From Verrucomicrobiota bacterium (GTDB taxonomy: Bacteria > Verrucomicrobiota > Verrucomicrobiia > Limisphaerales > JADLHS01), in contig JANXWY010000423.1 in NCBI GenBank assembly GCA_025350905.1, positions 1 through 33,271 of the forward strand: DNA of 33,271 nucleotides, read 5' to 3'. Shown here piece by piece: positions 1 through 8,900 of this stretch (positions are counted from its first letter, which is position 1; the number at the start of each line of letters is the position of its first letter). The notes below the pieces were generated by a model. That model searched no databases, had not been told where the DNA came from, and worked only from the letters and a program-made list of their open reading frames with translations. Position numbers and translations under genes: made by a program.

Positions 1-2
1 CC

Positions 3-143
3 CAAGGGCCCGTCGGTTTTACAGGCCCCCAAGGCCCGATTGGCCTGACTGGTGCCACTGGCCTAACCGGTCCTCAAGGTCCGATTGGTTTGACTGGCGC
101 GCCGGGCCCGACAGGGGCCACGGGGCCGCAAGGACCTCCGGGC
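3..143 (+). repeat. Collagen-like Gly-X-Y coding repeat
   Basis: A 9-bp-periodic coding repeat gives 15 uninterrupted Gly-X-Y triplets in the SUMF1-like gene, with recurring '[10 protein letters not shown]' units. It ends at 'GPPG' just before the globular domain. Such tracts form trimeric rod-like stalks in bacterial surface proteins and tail fibres. The repeat continues beyond the left edge, so its full length is unknown. Confidence 0.9.
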
Positions 144-998
144 TCGGCCGCACCGGCGACTCCGCCGGGCATGGTGCTGATTCCGGCGGGTGCGTTCACG
201 ATGGGGAACTCGATTGGTGACGCCGACATCAGTGACGCCGCGCCCATCACCGTATCCGTTTCCGGGATTTATATGGACGCGAACCTCGTGAGCTGGAGCC
301 AGTGGCAATCAGTTTATTATTGGGCCACCAACCACGGATACGGATTCGTGAATGCCGGTTCGGGCAAGGCACCGAATCACCCGGTGCAGACGGTGAATTG
401 GTATGACTGTGTGAAATGGTGCAACGCGCGGTCGCAGCAGGTGGGCAAGCTGCCGGTGTATTACCGGGATGCAGGTTTCACCCAGGTTTATACCAATGGC
501 CAGGTGACCATCCTCTATCCGAATTGGGCGGCCACTGGCTTTCGGTTGCCTTCGGAAGCCGAGTGGGAGAAGGCGGCGCGGGGCGGCGCGAGCGGGCAAA
601 GGTTTCCCTGGGGCAACGTCATCAATCAGGATCTGGCGAACTATTTTGGAGACAGCGTTAATTATACCTATGATTTGGGACCGGATGCTTACAACGGAAT
701 CGGGAGCATTGGCGGAACAACGCCCGCCACGAGTCCCGTGGGCTCGTTTGCCGCGAACGGCTATGGGCTGAACGACATGGCAGGAAATGTGTTTGAGTGG
801 TGTTGGGATTGGTATGCGGCAACTTATGCGGGCGGGAGCGATCCGCACGGACCCGTTGGCCCGTTGAGTTTTCGTGTACTGCGTGGCGGTAGTTGGGACG
901 ACGATGTCTTCCTCGCGCGTTGCGCCGGGCGCGGCTACGAGCTCCCCGCGGGCTTGCCCTTCCCCACATTTGGGTTTCGCTGTGTGATTGGGCTTTAA
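3..998 (+). CDS. Collagen-like stalk plus SUMF1/FGE-sulfatase-fold protein (5' partial)
   Basis: The reading frame is open from the left edge, so the start lies outside the window. The TTG at 90 in the ORF track is not the real start, because Gly-X-Y triplets continue upstream in frame. The visible N-terminus is 15 perfect Gly-X-Y triplets, followed by a SUMF1/formylglycine-generating-enzyme fold beginning at '[13 protein letters not shown]'. Family hallmarks are '[16 protein letters not shown]', '[20 protein letters not shown]', 'RVLRGGSW' and the terminal 'FGFRCV'. True FGE uses two Cys five residues apart just before the end. Only the second is present ('ARCAGR'), and the first position is Val, so sulfatase-activating activity is unlikely. 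A structural or ligand-binding role on a collagen-like rod is more probable. The fold call is firm; the function is inferred. Confidence 0.88.
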   Translation, partial: QGPVGFTGPQGPIGLTGATGLTGPQGPIGLTGAPGPTGATGPQGPPGSAAPATPPGMVLIPAGAFTMGNSIGDADISDAAPITVSVSGIYMDANLVSWSQWQSVYYWATNHGYGFVNAGSGKAPNHPVQTVNWYDCVKWCNARSQQVGKLPVYYRDAGFTQVYTNGQVTILYPNWAATGFRLPSEAEWEKAARGGASGQRFPWGNVINQDLANYFGDSVNYTYDLGPDAYNGIGSIGGTTPATSPVGSFAANGYGLNDMAGNVFEWCWDWYAATYAGGSDPHGPVGPLSFRVLRGGSWDDDVFLARCAGRGYELPAGLPFPTFGFRCVIGL

Positions 999-1331
999 TC
1001 GCTGCGCTCCCTAGGTTCGCATTTTTGATATTATGGGCGTGTTATTAACGTAACGGCAACCGGCGGCAAGGCCCGTTTTCGGGCTTGGGGCACCGGCCCG
1101 CGGTAATCTTTGAATGAAGAATATGGCGAGGTAGAAATGACAACCACCTGACGAAATTGCGGGCTCGGCTCCTGGATCGGAACTCGCAGGGAGAGAAGTT
1201 TCCGCGCGCCTTGATTTTGGGGTTGAGCAAACCGGATCGAGACCGAGTTTGGCGGTGTTGGCGTGGCCGGGGGTGGGGCGCGGACACATGGAGACTAATC
1301 AAATTACGAGTCCAAAGCACCGAGGCACAAA
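999..1331. other. Intergenic region, 333 bp, no gene seen
   Basis: No ORF here resembles a protein; the short track entries are shadows or chance frames. One hairpin-capable segment lies at about 1069-1086, with a GCCCG/CGGGC core and a TTTT loop, but no T-run follows, so it is only a weak terminator candidate for the SUMF1-like gene. A Shine-Dalgarno-like GAGG at 1322-1325 serves the next gene. No tRNA or recognised riboswitch was seen. Confidence 0.5.
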
Positions 1332-1895
1332 ATGAAAGCGACAACAATCTTAGCTACGGCTGAAAGCCGGAAGGCACAGGACAAAATCCCGAGCTGCGAG
1401 TTGATCAAGAAAGTGCGGCGTTACGGCACATACAATATCGCAGCCCCGAGCCGCTCCTCGTCCCTGCCTTTATGCCTTGGTGCCGTGGCGCTTTGGCTTT
1501 TCACCTTCACGGTCTGCTCGCAATCCTACTCCATCGACCGGTCCAAGATCGCCGGCGGGGGGGGCACGAGTGCGGGGGGCGGTTTTTCTGTTAGCGGCAC
1601 GATCGGCCAACTGGATGCCGGTGGACCTTTGACCAACGGCCAGTTCACACTCACGGGCGGTTTCTGGAGTCTGATCAACGTTGTGCAAACTCCCAACGCG
1701 CCGGTGCTCACCATCACGCATACCGACAATTTAATTGTCGTTTCCTGGCCCGCCTCAGTGGCCGGTTGGACGCTGCAGACCAACCAAAATCTGACCGCGG
1801 GCCTCTGGGGTAATTACGTCGGCGCGGTCACCAACAACCGCGTGACCAACTCACCTACGACGGGCAATTTATTCTTCCGGCTTGCCCAGCCCTGA
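1332..1895 (+). CDS. Small secreted protein of Verrucomicrobia type (GGGGTS...SGTIGQ family)
   Basis: This is a 187-residue protein starting at ATG 1332, supported by GAGG six bases upstream. About 40 polar residues precede a hydrophobic export segment near residues 45-65 ('LPLCLGAVALWLFTFTVCSQS'). Next comes the recognisable core 'YSIDRSKIAGGGGTSAGGG' and 'SGTIGQLDAG', where mature proteins of this Verrucomicrobia/Planctomycetes family usually begin. The C-terminal half is a beta-rich module with 'VSWPASVAGWTLQTNQNL', ending in 'LFFRLAQP'. This resembles the short module that ends many verrucomicrobial exported proteins. No enzymatic motif is visible and the role is unknown. The N-terminal extension before the signal segment is unusually long, so a later start is possible. 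Confidence 0.78.
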   Translation: MKATTILATAESRKAQDKIPSCELIKKVRRYGTYNIAAPSRSSSLPLCLGAVALWLFTFTVCSQSYSIDRSKIAGGGGTSAGGGFSVSGTIGQLDAGGPLTNGQFTLTGGFWSLINVVQTPNAPVLTITHTDNLIVVSWPASVAGWTLQTNQNLTAGLWGNYVGAVTNNRVTNSPTTGNLFFRLAQP

Positions 1896-2936
1896 CGCGG
1901 AAGCCCCGGGTCGGCGAAAGGAAAGCGAACTCCGGCGCCAGACGGAGGAAGTCTCCACCACTGCGATCGAAATCCGCTCGAGGCAAACCTATTGGTCGAT
2001 CGGCAATGTTGAGCCGCTCAATTCTCGCGCTCGCAATCAGGTGAAAAAGACGGGAACGATACTGAGTTTGCTGGACCGGGAGGAATAGCGAATCAAGCAG
2101 TGCTGGATTTTCTTTGAAGGCCTGATGCACAAGAAAAATCGAAGTCGGTGAGCATCAACAGACCGGCTTCGACATCGTGCGGGATCTTAGACTGGCAGTG
2201 TCCCTCGCCCGTTATACGAATGCTCTGGGCGGTTCGGCCGCCGATCTCCCCCGGTCAGTTTCCCCAATAATGCCCCCTCCGGGCGCTGGTCGGACATCCG
2301 TTCAATGCGACCGAAATATTTTAAATTGCGGTACCAAGCGGAAAGATTCCCGTGGGGCGTGAATTCCGTGCCGGGGCGCGTTTAGGTGGCGCTATCCGGC
2401 AACATATTTCTCGCAAAAGCTCGACCGAACTTCCATCGCCAGCGGCCGGGAAATCAGCGCCGCCAATTGTGGCGATATCATTGATTTCATTGAATGGAAA
2501 TTGCGCTTTGCCGGACCTCAAAATCTTGAAAATCAAGTTCTCGAGCGTTCCAACCCGTAGGATAAAATAATTGGGACTGGCGGCTGCGCCATTCGGTTGC
2601 TAATGGGGAATTCCCTGACAACAAGCCGCTGTTCTTCCCGACTATGCGAAAACCGCAGGTGTGTAACACTCTACACCGTCCGCAAGATCGTTTCCGCGCG
2701 ACAGTCGGCGGTGAGTTAAAGGAGCGGTGCGATCGAGCAGAGCGCAACCAAACTATACAACCTGTGTGGCAAAAGATGAACGTAACGACAAAGGATTTTG
2801 TAGCGAACCCAAATGCCCTGACCTCCTTCCGAGGTGGGGAAATCAACTCCGGATTTTACCCCGGCTCCGGACGGTGGGTGAAGTCCTTCGGGTTATCTGG
2901 TGCGAACCAGTGAATTTTACCAAATCAGGAAAACGT
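1896..2936. other. Intergenic region of about 1.04 kb upstream of the giant MCO gene
   Basis: No convincing gene is seen. Track ORFs here (for example 1882-2088, 2177-2362 and 2644-2913 on plus, 1855-2130 and 2487-2846 on minus) lack family resemblance, good ribosome sites or plausible composition. The stretch contains several short inverted repeats: CTTGA/TCAAG around 2525-2537, GGTGT/ACACC near 2658-2677, and ACCTC/GAGGT at 2821-2835. The last 100 bases are rich in possible stems and could form a structured 5' leader for the downstream operon. I recognise no known riboswitch class, tRNA or insertion sequence. Confidence 0.45.
2927..2930 (+). promoter_or_regulatory. Ribosome binding site selecting the start of the giant gene
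   Basis: AGGA lies six bases before ATG 2937. This favours 2937 over the 70-codon-longer track start at 2727, which encodes a low-complexity non-signal leader. It also beats the internal ATG at 3066, which begins a cleaner signal peptide but has only a weak upstream site. Confidence 0.55.
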
Positions 2937-5900
2937 ATGAAGCAGCCAGTGAAGACCATTCAACAACCGCCCGTGACCAATTCCCGCCGCCCAGAGGACG
3001 TCGTCCTTGCCCGACCGTCGGCAAGCCAAAATTCCATGAACCAGAGACAAACCGTGAAGTATTTTATGAACCCAAATTCCTCCAGACTATTTTTTCAAAA
3101 GGCTGCTTTGTGCCTGGCCGCGCTCCTTGCGGCGGCGGCGGCCAAGGCGGCCTTGACGTTGACGGTCGTCGATGACGCCGGGGTGCCCGTCCCGAATTTC
3201 CGTTGGATCCTTCAAGAGGACAACTCGGCGCCGGGAGTGCCCAACGTGCCAACGAACAACACCGTCTCGATCGTTGCGCACAAGAGCGACGCCCGGCCCC
3301 TGGCGGCCGGCCAAGCGACCAGCAGCACCTGGCCCATCCGCGTACCCAAGTTCACGCTGCCGAAGCTGGTGCCAGACGGCACGGTGATCGCGGGCCAGAC
3401 CAATCCCTCCTACGAGGACAACTACCTAAACACTGCTTATTTTGCGGACCCCGATCCCAGCCAACGCTACGTGATCGAGGTGATGGTGCCCGGCTTTTCG
3501 ATGGGCGGACAATTAGTCGCCGCCGGCCAGACCGCCGTCAAGATCGTCCTCAATCACAACCCGCTCCCGACCTCGCAGGTTTCGATCCTGGTCTTCCACG
3601 ATAATAATCCAATCAATAATGAACCTGATGCCGAAGAACAGGGATTGGCTGGGTTTCGCGTTTCGTTTTTCGACCAACTCGGCGGACCGTTCATCCAGGA
3701 TGCATATGCGAACCCGATCGGGACGACTTATTTGCTCAACCCGGACGGAACGTATCAACTTGATTCCGGCGGCGCCCCGATCGTGGATAAGGCCGGTAAT
3801 GGCTTTGTCTATACCGATAAGGACGGCAAGGCTCTGATCAAGAATATGTGGAACGCCAAGTTCGGCGTGCAGGTCATTCCGCCCACGGGTGAGAACTGGA
3901 ACGGCGGGCATGCCTCAATGAAAGCCGATGGCTACAACTGGCAGAGCTCCACCATCGAAGGCACGCCCTTCATCGACGCTTGGGCGCCGGCCAATGGCGC
4001 TCGGGTGTTCATCGAAGGTTGGGGCGCGGGGTCTTATCATGTTTTCTTCGGCTTCGTGGATCCGGCCAAACTGCCGGGTGTTCCCAAGCCCACCGTGGCA
4101 ACCGGCCCGGGAGTGAATGTGACCGGCACATTGCGCTATAACCACTACGGTCGGCCGCCCCACACCGCGATTATGGCGAGCGGGCCGGTCGTGACGGATG
4201 GCTGGGTCGGTTTGAACGCCTCAGGCGCGGGTGGGCCAGGCTACTATGTTGCTCCCTGCGACCCCGAGGATGGAACATTTACCATCACCAATGTTCCCCC
4301 GGGCACCTACGACCTGGTGTCCTGGGACCGGCCGCTGGACTCCATCTTCAATACCGTGACCATTACCGTGCCGCCGGGTGGAACTTATAATCTGAACGAT
4401 GTCTTCATGTTCCGTTGGTTCGGCACGCTGCAAGGCAGTGTCTTCTACGACAGCGACGGCACGGGCTTCCCGCAAGACGCCGCGCACGTGGACAAGGAGA
4501 AGATCCCTGGAATTCCGTTGAACATCCGCTTCCGGGATGGAACGATTTACCAGTCCACTCAGACCAAAGTGGATGGCAATTACTCATTCACTGAAGTCTT
4601 TCCCTTCTTCAAATGGCTGGTGGCCGAGGTTGACAATCGCCGCTGGAAGGCGAGCGGTATGACGGCTGTGGTGGATGACGGGGGAGTGATCCCGCCGGAT
4701 GCGGGATGGACCACCCCGTCTGGAAACGCCCGCAATCCCCAGCCTCAGTTTATGGTGAACCCGGCGGATGGTACTCTCACTACCACGCCAATTCCCAATC
4801 CGAATACGGGCAATAACCTTTCGCGCACGCAGACAAATGCCAGCCCGGCGGAACCAGTCCTGACTCAGGCTCTTGGCTTATACCATAGTCAGAATAGCGA
4901 GATTGACTGGGGGAAGGCCAACTATGGTCCGGGCGAAAGCGGTGGCATCTCCGGCAGCGTGGCCTATAACAACACCCGGGCGGAATCGAATCCGCGTTAT
5001 GCGGTGCAAGAACATTGGGATCCCGGTGTGGCGCGGGTCCAGGTGACCCTTTATGAGTTTGAAACCAATTACGCCGCCCTAGCCGATGCCAATAAAAACG
5101 GTAAACCGACGGTTTACGGCAAGCCCGCCGATCTCAATCTGTGGAAGATCAAGCGCCAAGGTGCAAGCCCTGGCGATCGGCTTCCCCGGCTCGCCGACGT
5201 GGACAATTATCCCTTCGACTGGACGCATCCTGCGCCCGGCCATCCTCCAACCCGCGGTCCGGAGGACGTAGACCAAGATGATCTGGCGCATACACTCTAT
5301 GACAACCTACAGCCATTCAACCCCGGCGATGCCATTCAAATTACCCACACGGACAGTTGGGATGATGACGTTGCCGTGAATGCCGCCCCGGGACACTTGG
5401 ACGCCAATGGCTGGCCGTCGGGTACGCAGCAGGCGCAACCGCCAACAATTTTGGGCCGGAAGGTCATCGGCAGCGACAACATTGCAACCTTTAACCAGGT
5501 CCGCCCCGGCGTGTTCGATGGCGCCTTTGTCCTGAACTCCTATTATCCAGGGGGAATCGCCAGTCACAGTGCTGAGCAACCGAATCTGCCGCCCGGGGAT
5601 TATATTGTCCAAGTCGCGCCGCCGCGGGGTTACCTGATCCAAACCGAAGAGAGCCGGAACATCGTCTTTGGCGACGCCTACAAGCCCAGCAAGCTGGACA
5701 TCCCGGCGGAGTGCGTTGGTGACTTCCACCTGGTGCCGGCGAACTTGAGCCTGTTCAACGACCCGGACCATGCGTCGCCCTCGGATTTCGCCAACCAATG
5801 GCGACCCATGGCGGACCGCAAAATGGTAACGGTAGTGGAGAGCCGGAATGCGCCCTGCAACTTCCACGTCTACACCGAAGTACCCAAAGCCGCCCGCGTG

Positions 5901-8900
5901 GTTGGTCTGGTGATGAACGATCTGTCCGCTGAGTTTGATCCCAGCAATCCGAATTACGGTGAGAAGGAAGGTCCGGGTTGGGTTCCGATCTCCTTCCGTG
6001 ATTGGGCCGGCAACGAAGTGGCGCGGACCTACGCTGATGAATTCGGTTCGTATGAGGCCATGCTGCCGTCCACTTATAATGCGGCGGTCCCTTGCCCCAG
6101 CGGTTTCGCCCCGACCATCCTCACGGTCATCTTGAATGATCCCACCATGGTGGACCCGTTGAATCCGAATGGCCCGCGCATCCCGGACCCGAATTTCAAC
6201 CCGGGCTTCACCACGGGGCCGGTCCCGTTGGAATACTTCCCCGGCAGCGTTAATTATGCAGACACGCCCATTCTCCCGATCGGCGCTTTTGTGGGCACGC
6301 CCAATAAGACACTCGACATCGAGCCGCCGAGCGGAACGCCCGTTATTAAGAACGTGTCCGGCACGGTCGTTAGCGGATATGCCGGACCATACGTGGCAAC
6401 TAAAGGGGCAGCGGGCGATTTGATAACGATCAGTTCGTTGGGACTCACACCGGTAACTGATCCGAACTACACTCTCCATGGAAACACGAGCAAGGTTATG
6501 CGCGATTACGGCTTTGGTGCGACGAAGGGGACCGGCAACGTCACTCTGAATGGCGCCGTTATCCCAACTGTCAGTTGGAGCGATGCGAGCATAACGTTTA
6601 AACTGCCCCCGACGTTACCTGCCGGCTCAACGACGCCCGGCAGCGCCAATTCCAGGGAATGGCAGCTAATGGTGAAGCGCAACAATTCGCTTACCACACC
6701 GATTGGCATCACACTTACCTATGAACCGAATGCAGCGAGGGTACACATGGTAATCCCCGTCGACCCGAACACCATTGCTGCCGGCGTAAACACGACCCAA
6801 ATCCAGGACGCCGTGGACGCGGCTGGCGATCGTGACTTGGTCATCGTTCCCGGCCTCAAAGCTGATGGCAGCGCTCTCTGGCCTTGGAATGAGTACGTCA
6901 TCCTGCACAAACCCGTACGGCTGCAGGGTTCGGGTTACAGCACGCTCATCAACGGTACGCCCGACCCGGAAATCCGGCTGGCGGCCTGGCATGATAAAAT
7001 CAACGCCTTGTTGGGTGAGGATCCGTTTCTGGCCAATGAATGTCCGGGTGTCCAAGTAATTGGGCAACACACCAACCGTAATGGCGTGGTCGTTGACGCC
7101 GGCTTCGGGACTGGTCGTGCCCGCATCGATGGATTCAATATCAAGAGCGCGATCCACGGCGGCGGCATCCAGGTCTACACCGAAGCCCACAATTTGCGCA
7201 TCAGCAACAATCGGATCACCGGCAATCGGGGTTCGTTCTCCGGCGGTATCTCCATTGGTATGCAGGATTCCGTCGATACCACCTATAATAACACCAACGT
7301 CTTGATTGAATTCAACCAGATCCTCAAGAACAGCAGCGGCAACGGTGCCGGCGGCATCGGCATCTATACCGGCGCCCGGGATTACAAAGTCCGGAACAAC
7401 TACATCATGGGTAACTTTGCCACCAGCGACCCCGGCGGTATCATCGGGGCCTCCGGCTTCGGCGCCGGTGGTGGTGGTATCGGTCATGAAGGTCTGAGTC
7501 CGGGCGGCTTGATCGCCAACAACGTCATCGCTTTCAATGAGGTATACTTCGGTTATTCCTCGGGCGGTGGTGATGGCGGCGGCATCTACATCAGCGGCGA
7601 GGCCGATGGCTCGAATGGTTTGGGCACGACCGGCTCCGGTTCGGTGACCATTATCAACAACCTGATCCAGGGGAATCTCGCCGCCGCCGGACTTGGGGGT
7701 GGCATCCGCCTGGCGGGTGTGAATGGCCCGGACGTGGCGACCAACAACACCGACTCAATCTATTGGCACAAGATCAAGATCTATAACAACATGATTGTGA
7801 ACAACGTCGCCGGCTACTCCGGCGGTGGCATCTCGCTCCAGGACGCGATCAATGTCGATATTGTCAACAACACCATTGCAAACAATGACGCGACCGCGAC
7901 GGCGCACTCAGCCTTCGTCGCCGATCCAAACGTATCGGACCCGCAGGGTGCGGGCGTAGTCAGCCATCAGAATAGTGATGCGTTGAATACGGCGTTGGCT
8001 GGCCATGCGCCTCTGTATTCGCGGCCCGCCATGATTAACGACATCATCTGGCACAACCGGTCGTTCCACTTCAGCTTTACGGTTGCCGGCATCCCTCCCA
8101 CTATCGGCGATGTGCTCAACCAGGAGCCGACCAACAATACCAAAGGCTTGTTGCCTGATGTTTCGACAACGCCTGCGGTGTACGCGGACGTCGTGGTCGT
8201 CGGCGGCGGCAATATCCCGCTCACCACTTGCACCACTTCAACCTCTGGGGGTACTCCGAGCTTCGTGACATCGTATTCGAACACGCTCTACACGGCCATC
8301 GTGTTTGACGAAGCTGGCAACAACATCTCGGTGCGGATGGATCCGATTGGTTTGTATCTGCCCACCATCAGCACCAGCACTGCTGTAACAAATCGTGGCA
8401 ATTATCATCTCAACACTAATTTGCGTCCTGGGACATCGGTTAGCTCGGTCGCCGGATTAGGGACTGATTTTGACGGAGAAGCCCGTCCCGCCGCGAGCGC
8501 GACGACAGATATTGGCGCGGACCAACGCGGTGCAGCGACGGCGTCAAGCATCGTGCCGCCGCCAGAAGCAGGCACGTTGAACGTTGATATCGTCAGCGGA
8601 TTGTTGCCGGACGTCACCGCCACTCCCGGTGCTGCCGGTGCGGTTGAAGCGAATCCATACGATCCACCGGGCGCGGCGGTCCAGCCCCCGCCAATCAACC
8701 CGGTTTGGATGACCAGCGATCCCGGCACCGCGAACCTTCCATTGTTCGTGAATGCCGACCTGTTCAGCCTGACCACGTTTGCCTTGCGACTGCAGGCTCA
8801 GACGCCTCCGGTGACCGGCCTTGGCGCCTTGAAGGATCCAGTGGCCAGTTATATCTATAGCCATCTCCGGCCTGGAACGGCCGCCCGCCCCGGATCGCTG

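Noticed and set aside
2644-2913. 89-codon ORF ahead of the giant gene
   Set aside because: There is no ribosome site, signal or family resemblance. It overlaps the region with possible leader stems, so I treat it as non-coding.
2727-2936. 70-codon upstream extension of protein A in the ORF track
   Set aside because: The extra residues are Cys/Arg-rich and unlike a signal or beta domain. ATG 2937 has an AGGA site, and the signal peptide follows it.
5307-6479. 390-codon minus-strand ORF inside protein A
   Set aside because: It is a shadow of the giant gene. The plus frame has coherent beta domains, and the minus product is low in recognisable structure.
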